A program made the position numbers and the translations under genes. This document shows, piece by piece, positions 16,280 to 24,335 of a stretch of DNA of 28,741 bases. Origin of the DNA: Granulosicoccus sp964449565 (lineage in GTDB: Bacteria > Pseudomonadota > Gammaproteobacteria > Granulosicoccales > Granulosicoccaceae); contig CAYUZB010000041.1 of NCBI GenBank assembly GCA_964449565.1, forward strand, positions 1-28,741, given 5' to 3'. The notes under the pieces are model-generated. The model was not told the origin of the DNA. It made no database searches and worked only from the letters and a program-made list of their open reading frames with translations. Every line of letters starts with the position of its first letter. The stretch's first letter is position 1.

Positions 16280-17002
16280 TCAGTTGAGCTTATCGAGTCC
16301 GGTGCGCAGTTCAATGTAGTCCGCTACGATCGTCTCAACTTCGTGCGGGGCGTTCAGCTTTGCGCGGACACGTCGTTCAGGATCAATGAGCAAGAGCGAG
16401 GCCGTGTGATCGACGTTGTACGCCTCCGGATTTTCGTCGTTTGCGGTGAAGACGACAACGATTCCGAGCTCTTGCGTAAGCTCGTGCAACGCAGTCTGCT
16501 CACCGGTTACACCAACGAAGTCCTTATTGAAGTACGCAACGTAGTCCTTCATCCGTGACGCAGTGTCCCGCGCGGGATCGACTGTGATGAACACCACTTG
16601 CGGCTGTTCCGCACCTTCTTTCTCGAGCCGTTCGACGACGCCATTGACGACGGTAAGGGTAGTTGGGCACACATCCGGGCAACTGGTAAAGCCAAAAAAA
16701 ACGAGACTCCAATGTCCATCGAACATTGTTTCGGTCAGTGGCTCACCGTCCACATCCGAGAGTGTGAACTCCGGGATTTGCCGAAAATTCGACGGCAGTA
16801 CCAGTGAATTCTCCAAGGACGATTGCAATTTCTCGAGCGAGCGAGCCTCCTCCTCATCAACGGATGTATCGATGGTGGGAGAGGCGTCGCTCCCTGCCGG
16901 TGAACGGCTCTGCAGCGCGACCAGAGCGCCAATTGCTGCAATGCCTGCGAATGCGACTGAGAGCAGGAGACGCCCTTGCCACGAGGGGCTGTGTATATTC
17001 AT
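16280..17002 (-). CDS. SCO1/SenC/PrrC copper chaperone-like protein
   Basis: 240-residue membrane-anchored periplasmic protein of the thioredoxin fold. An N-terminal anchor (about 11-30) is followed by the copper-binding motif FTSCPDVCP (Cys108, Cys112) and the distal ligand His199 in NVDHTAS; all three ligands are present. SCO proteins deliver copper to the CuA site of cytochrome oxidase or act in thiol redox sensing. A GGAAG Shine-Dalgarno precedes the ATG, which overlaps the stop of a 60-codon upstream gene (ATGA), so the two are coupled. It sits in the metal-induced zntA operon next to czcD. It could act with the TlpA-like proteins of the facing operon, which may keep its cysteines reduced. 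Confidence 0.92.
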   Translation of the reverse strand: MNIHSPSWQGRLLLSVAFAGIAAIGALVALQSRSPAGSDASPTIDTSVDEEEARSLEKLQSSLENSLVLPSNFRQIPEFTLSDVDGEPLTETMFDGHWSLVFFGFTSCPDVCPTTLTVVNGVVERLEKEGAEQPQVVFITVDPARDTASRMKDYVAYFNKDFVGVTGEQTALHELTQELGIVVVFTANDENPEAYNVDHTASLLLIDPERRVRAKLNAPHEVETIVADYIELRTGLDKLN

Positions 17003-17181
17003 GGTAGCTTCCGGCTGGTACTGGATAGAAAAACGGTGGCCGCTTGCATGTCGCCAAAACAGTCAATCACCCGTTCACAGAACTGTTGAAAACAAAGCAA
17101 TTGATGGAACACCCGATCGGCCAATCGCTCATAGGGACCGACATGGCGGGCGAATTTGTGTGAAACGGTATCAAGTTTCAT
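16999..17181 (-). CDS. Small 60-residue protein of unknown function (orf60)
   Basis: I do not recognise this protein. It is supported by position: it starts 21 bases after the czcD stop with an ATG and ends in an ATGA overlap with sco, which is a coupling arrangement hard to explain if the frame is not translated. The sequence is soluble in appearance and holds three cysteines in LLCFQQFCERVIDCFGD, spaced to face one side of a helix. No signal peptide is visible. It could bind metal, but that is a guess. There is no strong Shine-Dalgarno. Confidence 0.45.
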   Translation of the reverse strand: MKLDTVSHKFARHVGPYERLADRVFHQLLCFQQFCERVIDCFGDMQAATVFLSSTSRKLP

Positions 17182-17202
17182 AGAGGTTATCTTGCGTTTG
17201 AT

Positions 17203-18114
17203 TCAGCTCTGACCAAACACTGTCGTGTCGATGCACGCATGAGCTGAACATTCCAGCTCAAGCGTTGTGTGATGGATCTCGAACGCGTCTCGCAGTTGCG
17301 TCTTTACGTTCGTCTTGATGGCATCTGCTCGATCCCATTGTCCTCGATCAATCACGATATGCGCATCAAGCGCAGGCTCGTGCTCGTCCTTCAGCCATAG
17401 GTGGACATGGTGGACATCAGCGACACCGTCCGCAGCGTGAATCGCTGCCAAGATTTCGTTGGTATCGGTATCCGGTGGGCTACCCAGCATCAGGATACGA
17501 ATGACGGCGCCGATCTCCGTGAACGACTGCCAGAGTATGTAGCCCGCGATCAGCAACGTCACCAGAGGATCAATCAACCGCCAGTCGTAGAGCAGGATGA
17601 GCGTGCCCGCAACAATGACGGCGATCGAACCGAGCGCATCTGCTACGTTATGCAGGAATGCGGCGCGGATGTTCATGCTCGACTTCGACATCGAGTACGT
17701 CAACAGCGCTGTCACCAGGTCAACAACCAGCGCTATGCCAGCAATAATCACAATCAGCCAACCATCGACGCTTTGCGGATCGATGAATCGCATGACGGCT
17801 TCATAGACAAGGTACAGGCCTACGACGATCAGTGTGGTGTAGTTGATCAAAGCGGCCACGATCTCCGCGCGACCATAACCGAAGGTCATGTCGGCATTGG
17901 CCGGACGCCGCGCTATCTTGCGTGCGCCGAAGGCAATGATCAGCGAGATGGCATCAGAGAAGTTGTGCAGCGCATCGGCGATGAGCGCCAGACTCCCCGC
18001 GAAGATGCCACCAATGATCTGTGCAGCGGTCAGACCGAGATTGACCAATACGGCTGTTGCGACGCGACGATCGCCCGCTTCCGGATCAACGTGATGGTGA
18101 TGAGAATGAGCCAT
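17203..18114 (-). CDS. CDF zinc/cadmium exporter, CzcD/ZitB type
   Basis: 303-residue cation diffusion facilitator that exports Zn(II), Cd(II) or Co(II) from the cytoplasm in exchange for protons. A His-rich start (MAHSHHHH) is followed by six helices. The transport-site pairs are His50/Asp54 in LHNFSD and His155/Asp159 in LHNVAD, the HxxxD pairs of Zn/Cd-type CDFs. The C-terminal domain has the ferredoxin-like fold pattern (ADGVADVHHVHLW). The ATG at 18114 is preferred to a GTG at 18123 because the His-rich start follows it directly. It is 15 bases downstream of the ZIP gene and 21 upstream of orf60, inside the zntA operon. Confidence 0.94.
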   Translation of the reverse strand: MAHSHHHHVDPEAGDRRVATAVLVNLGLTAAQIIGGIFAGSLALIADALHNFSDAISLIIAFGARKIARRPANADMTFGYGRAEIVAALINYTTLIVVGLYLVYEAVMRFIDPQSVDGWLIVIIAGIALVVDLVTALLTYSMSKSSMNIRAAFLHNVADALGSIAVIVAGTLILLYDWRLIDPLVTLLIAGYILWQSFTEIGAVIRILMLGSPPDTDTNEILAAIHAADGVADVHHVHLWLKDEHEPALDAHIVIDRGQWDRADAIKTNVKTQLRDAFEIHHTTLELECSAHACIDTTVFGQS

Positions 18115-18129
18115 GTTTCGCACTCAGCG

Positions 18130-18909
18130 TCAACCGAGCCAGACATCCAGAAACAGCATCAGGCACAGTCCGATGGCCAGTCCTGTGGTCGCCTGATTCT
18201 GAAAGCCGCGTCGATGAGTCTCCGGGATTATCTCGTGACTGATCACATAGAGCATCGCGCCCGCCGCAAATGCAAGCCCCCAGGGCAGCAATGGCTCTGC
18301 TACGGTCACCGCCGCCGCACCCATCAAGCCGCCAATCGGTTCAATCAGACCTGTTAAAGCAGCTATTTTGAAGGCGCGCAGTCTGGAGTACCCTTCCCCC
18401 ATCAATGCAACTGCGACAGCCAGACCTTCGGGTGCGTTCTGCAGTCCGATACCGATTGCCAGCGCGAGTCCTTTATCAAAATTCCCAGAACCAAAACCGA
18501 CGCCAACCGCGACACCTTCCGGGAGGTTATGAATCGTAATGGCAATGATGAACAGCCAGACTTTCCGAAGTGAAGGTGACGGTGGCCCTTCCCGACCGAC
18601 AATGAAATGCTGATGTGGCAACAAGGCATTCAAGGCGGCGACGATGATGAAACCCAGCAGAATACCGCCCACAGCAATCGCTGCAGGCACAGCACCATCA
18701 CCATAGCGTTCTGTTGACAGATCCAGCGACGGCACGATCAGTGAGAAGAACGAGGCCGCCAACATGACACCCGCAGCGAATCCAAGTAGCGTATCGCGGG
18801 TACGCTCAGAGGGCATCTTGCCAAACAGCACCGGTATGGCACCGATGGTAGTCATTAACCCCGCCGAGAGGCTCCCCAGAAAACCAAGAAGGATGAGATT
18901 GTCGAGCAT
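18130..18909 (-). CDS. ZIP-family metal transporter
   Basis: 259-residue transporter of the ZIP family (GufA/ZupT branch) with eight predicted helices. The binuclear metal-site motifs are HNLPEG (His127 to Gly132) in TM4 and QNAPEG (from Gln157) in TM5, where many relatives have HN or QN, plus HEIIPE later. A loop with LLPHQHF lies before TM4. ZIP proteins normally bring zinc into the cytoplasm, which is opposite to the other transporters in this operon. It lies 29 bases downstream of the DsbA-like gene and 15 bases upstream of czcD. Direction and metal cannot be read from sequence. Confidence 0.92.
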   Translation of the reverse strand: MLDNLILLGFLGSLSAGLMTTIGAIPVLFGKMPSERTRDTLLGFAAGVMLAASFFSLIVPSLDLSTERYGDGAVPAAIAVGGILLGFIIVAALNALLPHQHFIVGREGPPSPSLRKVWLFIIAITIHNLPEGVAVGVGFGSGNFDKGLALAIGIGLQNAPEGLAVAVALMGEGYSRLRAFKIAALTGLIEPIGGLMGAAAVTVAEPLLPWGLAFAAGAMLYVISHEIIPETHRRGFQNQATTGLAIGLCLMLFLDVWLG

Positions 18910-18938
18910 TCAGCAACGCTCTCGCATAGCTGCCACGC

Positions 18939-19592
18939 TCAGGTGCCCTGCGCCTCGACTTGCAGCCTCACCATCTCGCGTAACTCATCGGCACCAAATC
19001 TCAGCAAGGGGCGCCCATCGACAAAGAACGTGGGCGTTTGTTTGACGCCAACGGCCTGGACATCTGCATTCTCTTGCTCGAGTCTTCTCACGATTTCGGG
19101 GTCATCTATTGCAGCACGAGCGGCCGTCACATCCAGACCAGCCGCTGCTGCTGCATCCCAGGCCAAGTCGAGCCGGGGTGCGCCGTGATTGGCCCATTGA
19201 GGCTGTACCTCCAGCAAGGCTTCCAGTACCGGCTCGAACACTTCTTGCCGTCGGGCCGCTTCGAGAATCTTCACCGCTTCGTCGGAGCCATCGTGGAAGG
19301 CGGCATAACGCAAGACCACGCGCACCTGACCTGCGTGTTCATCGAGTATGCTTTTGACCACCGGATGGAACGCGCGGCAGGCCTCGCACGCAGGATCAAA
19401 AAACTCGACAATGGTCACTGGCGCGCTTTCCTCACCCATGATCGGTGCATAGGGTCGGACCAGTGGTGTTCCCTCATCCACGGCGGGCGCAGCGAGCGGC
19501 TCCGACGGGTTCTGCTGCACTATCCATGCGCCAATACCAAACATTCCTACAGCCAATGCTGCGATGCCAAGGACTAGTGTGCGTCTATTCAT
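18939..19592 (-). CDS. DsbA-family thiol:disulfide oxidoreductase
   Basis: 217-residue periplasmic protein with an N-terminal signal/anchor, a thioredoxin core and the active site CEAC (Cys69-Cys72) in FFDPACEACRAFHP. The cis-Pro loop VKQTPTFFVDG is near the C-terminus. It is of the DsbG/BdbD-like short class. The frame is open to 19640, but the ATG at 19592 gives a normal signal start (MNRRTLVLGIAALAVG). It overlaps the end of dsbB by 8 bases, so the pair is co-translated and forms a complete oxidising couple. A diverged remnant of a second dsbA of this kind lies at 22591-22761. Confidence 0.92.
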   Translation of the reverse strand: MNRRTLVLGIAALAVGMFGIGAWIVQQNPSEPLAAPAVDEGTPLVRPYAPIMGEESAPVTIVEFFDPACEACRAFHPVVKSILDEHAGQVRVVLRYAAFHDGSDEAVKILEAARRQEVFEPVLEALLEVQPQWANHGAPRLDLAWDAAAAAGLDVTAARAAIDDPEIVRRLEQENADVQAVGVKQTPTFFVDGRPLLRFGADELREMVRLQVEAQGT

Positions 19593-20070
19593 CTCTGTTC
19601 GAACCTGGAGGTAGAAAAAGCAAAATCGTAATAACCACAAAACACGCCAGTGAAATCACCGGTAGCGGAACCCCGCCCAGGATGGTCATGCCTGCGCCCG
19701 TGCATGAGGGCCCTTCGGCGCTGCAGGGTATTATGGCAACACTGACTACTTCGAAATAAACCAGAGTGTGCCATAAGGCGATAGCCGCCCCGGCTATGGA
19801 CATGGGCAGTGCATAGCGACGAACCGTTGTGTCGTTGAACAGGATCGCGATGCCCAGCAGCAAGGCCAGTGGAAACATCGCGATGCGTTGATACCAGCAA
19901 AGATTACATGGCTCCTGCCCAAGGACTTCGCCAATGAACAAAGCACTTAACGTTGCGACTAGTGCGATGATCCAGGCAGCAAACAACTGCCATCCGCTGG
20001 AATCGCCGGAGGCCGCAGTTGCTTCACTGGACAAGGTTTTTATTGCACTCATGTCATCTGATTCAGCCAT
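19585..20070 (-). CDS. dsbB: DsbB/BdbC-type disulfide bond formation protein
   Basis: About 161-residue inner-membrane protein with four helices that reoxidises DsbA and passes electrons to quinone. The two cysteine pairs are complete: Cys55/Cys58 in EPCNLCWYQRIAMFPL and Cys116/Cys123 in IIPCSAEGPSC. The start is uncertain: GTG 20088, ATG 20070 or ATG 20052. I chose 20070, which overlaps the zntA stop by a few bases. It lies between zntA and its DsbA partner in the same operon, so the oxidising couple would be made when the metal pump is induced. Confidence 0.92.
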   Translation of the reverse strand: MAESDDMSAIKTLSSEATAASGDSSGWQLFAAWIIALVATLSALFIGEVLGQEPCNLCWYQRIAMFPLALLLGIAILFNDTTVRRYALPMSIAGAAIALWHTLVYFEVVSVAIIPCSAEGPSCTGAGMTILGGVPLPVISLACFVVITILLFLPPGSNRDE

Positions 20071-22462
20071 GGACTGCGGCTTGCTCACCGGATACAGCGG
20101 ACCCCTTCGGAGCTTCTATTTCATCAGAGGGCGTGGCACGCAGTAGCCGTAAAGCATTGGCGACTACCAGCAGTGTCGCACCGACATCGGCAGCAATTGC
20201 ACCCCACAAACTGGCGATACCCATCGCGGTCAACACGACGAAGAACGCCTTGATACCCAAAGAGAATGCGATGTTCTGATGAATCACTTTGAGCGTGCCG
20301 CGTGCATGTTTGATCAACCAGGGTAGTCGGGCCAACTCATCGGACATCAGCGCGATGTCGGCTGTTTCGATAGCCGCATCGGACCCGATCGCACCCATGG
20401 CAATACCGAAATTTGCGCGGGCCATTGCCGGGGCATCGTTCACACCGTCGCCGACCATGGCTACCACGGGATGTCGGCTTGTCAGCGCTTCGATCTCCCG
20501 GACCTTGTCTTCGGGCAGCAGGCCGGCACGCACCGTATCGATGCCAACGCTCTCGGCTACAGCCTGTGCCGTGGCCTCGTTGTCGCCCGTGAGCATGACA
20601 ATCTCCTGCACACCCAAGGCATGCAGCTCAGTGATCACGGCCTTGGCGTTCGAGCGGATAGTATCTTCAAGGGCAATCAGACCCAGTACGCCCGATTCTT
20701 CGCCCACTACTACGACCGTGCGGCCTTTGGCTTCCAATGCCGTCACGATTGTCTGCAGCCGCGTCATGGCATCGTTGTTACTCGGCGCAACCGATTCGGT
20801 GGCAAAACGCAAGGAGCCTAGCCATACCTGCCGTTGCTGAATACGGCCAGTGACGCCTTTACCCGCAGTGACAACGACATCGTCAGCAGGTGTGTGGTGG
20901 ACGCTGCGTTGATTCGCCGCCTGCACGATCGCAGCAGCCAATGGATGGGAGCTTCGCTCTTCAAGGGCCGCAGCGTCGCTGAGCAGTGCCTGTTCATCTC
21001 GCTCATCCAGAGGCACCACATCACTCACGCGCGGTTCGCCCAAAGTTAACGTGCCGGTCTTGTCCAAAGCCAGTGCTTGCAGTTTTGCGGGTAACTCGAC
21101 ATAAGTTCCGCCCTTGATCAGCACACCATTACGGGCAGAAGCGGCTAGCGAGGCGACGATCGACACAGGCGTTGAAATCACCAGTGCGCATGGGCAGGCA
21201 ATGACCAGAAGCACCAGCGCATTGTAGATCCAGGGTTGCCAGGCTGCACCGAGCAAAAGCGGAGGGATGAGCAGCACCAGCAGTGCCAATAGCATCACCA
21301 CCGGGGTATAGATGCGCGCAAAGCGTTCAACCCACTGTTCCATCGGTGCTCGACGCTCGTGCGCATCGGAGATCATGCGTGTGATTCGGGCCAGAACGGT
21401 ATCACTGGCAGGCTTGGTTGCCTCAACGGTTAACGTGCCCTCACCATTGATCGTACCTGCGAACACCTCATCGCCCTGCATCTTGGCGACCGGAATACTC
21501 TCGCCCGTGATCGGCGCCTGGTTCACAGAACCTGCACCATCGACCACGTCGCCATCCAGCGCGATTCTGTCTCCGGCACGCACTACAAAACGACTACCTA
21601 CAGACACTGACGCGGCCGGTACATCCTGCTCGGATCCGTCAGAATTCACCAAACGAACCCTGCTGGGCGCAAGATCCAGCAGTGCCGACACAGCCTTTCG
21701 GGCTCGGCCCACACTCCAACTCTCCAGCAACAGTGAAAGTGCGAATAGAAAGGCTACCGTGGCGGCTTCGAAGTACTCACCGATTGTGATGGCACCCAGT
21801 ACGGCGATGATCATCAGCAGATTCATGTCTGGCCGCAGAGTTTTCAGGGAATACCAGGCTTTGGGCAGGATGTAGCGCACACCGGCCAATGTAGCAGCCA
21901 GCCAGACTAGGATCTCGATCATCGGGGTTTTTCCGCCCGGATGATCCTGCACAATAGCGGCGACTGAAAAGGCATCGGCGACACCAGCTAGATGGATGAC
22001 ACCACCCAGAACAATTAACGCACCGCTCAGAATTGTCAGGATTAGTGGTGCTCGGGAGACTGGCGCAACGTAAGTATTACCTTGGGAGTCAGACGATGCA
22101 CTCATGCCTGTACCTTTGACCGCTTCGATAATTGAATGGTCAGAGGCAACTTCCGTAGACACCAGAACACTCATTCGACCATTCAAGGTATCGAAAGCCA
22201 GGTGCTCCTCACCATTGACCAAGCTGCCTACAGCACGTTTCAGAATTCGTACTTCTTCTACGCAATCTAGCCCCTGAATGTGGAATCGGCGAACTGACGA
22301 AGAGTCAGTACCGGTCAATTCATCAGATGTTTGCGTGTCAGCTTCGATGGTTGTTTCTGTCGAACAATGACAATCACTCAGCGACCCCTCGCGTGGAGAA
22401 GATTCAACAGCTGACGGAGGAAGGCGCTCACCGTGCGGCGACGAAGATTTTGCCTGACTCAT
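20063..22462 (-). CDS. zntA: P1B-type Zn/Cd/Pb-exporting ATPase
   Basis: 799-residue heavy-metal P-type ATPase that pumps Zn(II), Cd(II) or Pb(II) to the periplasm. The N-terminal tail has a Cys pair (CHC at 31-33). One HMA domain carries GLDCVEE (Cys67), the variant where Glu replaces the second Cys of the usual GMDCxxC. Core motifs are intact: actuator TGES, CPC in TM6 (423-425), phosphorylated Asp467 in DKTGT, SSHP in the nucleotide domain, GDGVND (about 670) and a final helix with DVGATLLVVANALRLL. The CPC plus this last helix place it in the ZntA/CadA group rather than the copper group. It is the first gene of a tight operon through sco, behind a MerR-type promoter at 22500-22530. No strong Shine-Dalgarno is seen. 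Confidence 0.96.
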   Translation of the reverse strand: MSQAKSSSPHGERLPPSAVESSPREGSLSDCHCSTETTIEADTQTSDELTGTDSSSVRRFHIQGLDCVEEVRILKRAVGSLVNGEEHLAFDTLNGRMSVLVSTEVASDHSIIEAVKGTGMSASSDSQGNTYVAPVSRAPLILTILSGALIVLGGVIHLAGVADAFSVAAIVQDHPGGKTPMIEILVWLAATLAGVRYILPKAWYSLKTLRPDMNLLMIIAVLGAITIGEYFEAATVAFLFALSLLLESWSVGRARKAVSALLDLAPSRVRLVNSDGSEQDVPAASVSVGSRFVVRAGDRIALDGDVVDGAGSVNQAPITGESIPVAKMQGDEVFAGTINGEGTLTVEATKPASDTVLARITRMISDAHERRAPMEQWVERFARIYTPVVMLLALLVLLIPPLLLGAAWQPWIYNALVLLVIACPCALVISTPVSIVASLAASARNGVLIKGGTYVELPAKLQALALDKTGTLTLGEPRVSDVVPLDERDEQALLSDAAALEERSSHPLAAAIVQAANQRSVHHTPADDVVVTAGKGVTGRIQQRQVWLGSLRFATESVAPSNNDAMTRLQTIVTALEAKGRTVVVVGEESGVLGLIALEDTIRSNAKAVITELHALGVQEIVMLTGDNEATAQAVAESVGIDTVRAGLLPEDKVREIEALTSRHPVVAMVGDGVNDAPAMARANFGIAMGAIGSDAAIETADIALMSDELARLPWLIKHARGTLKVIHQNIAFSLGIKAFFVVLTAMGIASLWGAIAADVGATLLVVANALRLLRATPSDEIEAPKGSAVSGEQAAVHG

Positions 22463-22499
22463 AGTTTAGGGGAGCTACTTAGTTGAAGAATCGTGCCCA

Positions 22500-22530
22500 A
22501 TGATATTACCTCTAGTAGCTAGAGGTTCAA
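22500..22530 (-). promoter_or_regulatory. MerR-type promoter/operator of the zntA operon
   Basis: Read on the minus strand, -35 TTGAAC (22530-22525) and -10 TATCAT (22505-22500) are 19 bp apart and enclose the perfect dyad ACCTCTAG-CTA-CTAGAGGT (22508-22526). It matches the operator at 7097-7115 in 15 of the 16 arm bases, so the same regulator probably acts at both. The start point would be near 22493, about 31 bases before zntA. Confidence 0.9.
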
Positions 22531-22590
22531 GCTTCAGGAGAAAAATTATCATAAATTAAACGACCGGGCAGCTTTCTCGGCTGACTGCGA

Positions 22591-22761
22591 CGAAAATTCC
22601 AACCGTACGCACATGGTCGTGGCGGCTTGGTCACATCGGCGGGACGGAATCTGGGCGGTCAGCGATCTGCGGATGAATTACGTGAGATGGTGCGATTGCA
22701 GGTTGAAGCGAAAAAGAAAAACACGTGGCACGCTGCAGAATTCCTGAACATCATCTACTGA
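22591..22761 (+). pseudogene. Remnant of the 3' end of a second dsbA-like gene
   Basis: Codons 22666-22758 read SADELREMVRLQVEA, then KKKNTWHAAEFLNIIY and a stop. ADELREMVRLQVEA is identical to the C-terminus of the DsbA-like protein at 18939, but most of these codons differ at the third base, so this is an old homologue and not a recent copy. Upstream, GRNLGGQR fits the GRPLLRFG region, and near 22591 another frame reads TKIPT, like the cis-Pro loop. At least one frameshift separates them, and nothing upstream remains. Confidence 0.7.
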
Positions 22762-22807
22762 TGCACGCATCTTGAAAACCAGTTGACGAGGTGATAAGGA
22801 GTACTGG

Positions 22808-23407
22808 ATGGAACCAAAATATCTTCCGTTTTTTATGATGCTTATGTTCGTAATCATTGTCATTGTGGGCAGAGTCGCTGTACAACTGACTTCGGTCGGC
22901 GATAGTGGCATCCGATCCGCAGCTAAGCTAAAAACAACCAGGCAGATTTTTATCAGTTGTTTGATGTTCGGTACATTGGTCGTACAACTACTACTGGCGT
23001 GGCTTTATGCGGCTACGATAATTGGGCCACACATTGAACTGGGCTACGCAAGTACATCGGTAGGTCTGGCACTTTGCTGTAGTGGAATTCTATTTGCTAG
23101 CTACTCACAGTTCGCGATGGGTAAGAATTGGAGAATCGGGGTAGATCCAGATGAAGATACAGAACTTGTCACTTCTGGCATCTACTCGAGGATACGAAAT
23201 CCAATATATACAGCGTGCATCGTGCACGGTCTCGGCCTACTTGTCCTGGCACCTAATGCCCTGGTGCTAGTAACTGGACTTGTTGGGTTTTATGCCATAA
23301 GTACCTATGTACGAGACATAGAGGAGCCATACCTCGTCAAACTACATGGAGAAAAATACGTGCAGTATATGGAGAGCACGGGTTCTTTTTTGCCGCGCAT
23401 ATTTTGA
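22808..23407 (+). CDS. ICMT-like membrane methyltransferase (copy 2)
   Basis: 199-residue membrane protein of the isoprenylcysteine carboxyl methyltransferase-like family. Four or five helices are followed by GKNWRIGVDPDEDTELVTSGIYSRIRNPIYTA, where the RNP motif marks the SAM site, and by the terminal block EEPYLVKLHGEKYVQYMESTG. The AAGGAG Shine-Dalgarno 6 bases before the ATG is the best in the window. Substrate unknown. It converges with the TetR gene at 23468, with a 60-base gap that shows no terminator hairpin. It lies just after the dsbA remnant. Confidence 0.87.
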   Translation: MEPKYLPFFMMLMFVIIVIVGRVAVQLTSVGDSGIRSAAKLKTTRQIFISCLMFGTLVVQLLLAWLYAATIIGPHIELGYASTSVGLALCCSGILFASYSQFAMGKNWRIGVDPDEDTELVTSGIYSRIRNPIYTACIVHGLGLLVLAPNALVLVTGLVGFYAISTYVRDIEEPYLVKLHGEKYVQYMESTGSFLPRIF

Positions 23408-23467
23408 GCAACAACGTCTCAAAACTACCTCGGGAAAGCTAATCAATGTGAATAAACTAGTCTTGTT

Positions 23468-24085
23468 TCACTTAGAGTTTTCCAGGTAGCCAACTACAGC
23501 CCGCATTACACGACCGTGCAAGTTTTTGAAATTGGATTGCCCAGCTTGGGTCGCCGCATGGGTCAGTCCATGTGCCAAGGCGATAAGATCGAATGCGGTA
23601 TTTTCAGGACTCTCTATACTGTGTTTTTTTAGCAGATTGGTAACTAATTCTGCCATTGCCAGCTTCAATGCCTGTGTCTCGTGATCTAGTGGTAAATCAT
23701 CCTCCGCCCTTTCAAGGTGTCGCGTCAGTTCAGGGATCTTCATGTGATGCCTGAGAGCTGCTGTTACTAACTCGTCAATAGCCGCCAGCATGGACTGATC
23801 TTTTGTATCGTCTAGTGCCTTACTGAAATCGTGGAGCATTTCGCGCCGCATATCTCGGATCATGCAAGCCAGAATCGCCTCCTTATCAGGGAAATACTGA
23901 TACAGGGAGCCGATCGATACACCCGCCCTATCAGCGATCTGATTAGTGCCGAATCCATCTAGACCGCGAGCACAAATCAACTCACCCGTAGCTTGCAGAA
24001 TCACGTCCATTGTATTCTGGCTGCGCTTCTGTCGCGGTGCTTTTCGCGGTTTCAGGGAGTTGTCACTTTGACTCTTTTTGGCCAT
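23468..24085 (-). CDS. TetR-family transcriptional regulator
   Basis: 205-residue regulator. After a basic N-terminal tail (about residues 13-22), the helix-turn-helix is in TNQIADRAGVSIGSLYQYF followed by PDKEAIL, the standard TetR signature (about residues 46-72). The C-terminal ligand domain has no recognisable family, so the inducer is unknown. It is divergent from the ICMT-like gene at 24336, with a 250-base gap, and convergent with copy 2. It probably represses itself and the 24336 operon. The gap holds short AT-rich inverted repeats (for instance ATTGA-AA-TCAAT at 24223-24234), none convincing as an operator. Confidence 0.9.
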   Translation of the reverse strand: MAKKSQSDNSLKPRKAPRQKRSQNTMDVILQATGELICARGLDGFGTNQIADRAGVSIGSLYQYFPDKEAILACMIRDMRREMLHDFSKALDDTKDQSMLAAIDELVTAALRHHMKIPELTRHLERAEDDLPLDHETQALKLAMAELVTNLLKKHSIESPENTAFDLIALAHGLTHAATQAGQSNFKNLHGRVMRAVVGYLENSK

Positions 24086-24335
24086 CTCATTCCCGTAGAT
24101 TTCTGAGATTGAATCTGCACATCACCACAAAGAATCTACACGTTAGTGAGGGAAATTCAATAAGTGAAATGTGAGCCTACATCGCATCTACCCCCAAGTC
24201 TGAACAAAATACAACCAAAGCTATTGAAATCAATGTGTTTTTCAAATCATCTAACACTCGACAAACGCGAGCCAGGAGAAAACAGCAACGCGGTACGCTT
24301 ATTGTCGTAGAGCTTCTCAAAGGAAATAGTCGTCA

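Noticed and set aside
17401..18357. 318-codon plus-strand frame opposite czcD and zip
   Set aside because: It is antisense to two clearly conserved transporter genes and its text is rich in Asp, Arg and Gln with no domain, as expected for a shadow.
21312..21875. 187-codon plus-strand frame opposite zntA
   Set aside because: Ser/Thr/Pro-rich shadow of the P-type ATPase gene with no Shine-Dalgarno.
24086..24335. TetR operator in the divergent gap
   Set aside because: Only short AT-rich inverted repeats such as ATTGA-AA-TCAAT are present; none stands out from chance in such base composition.
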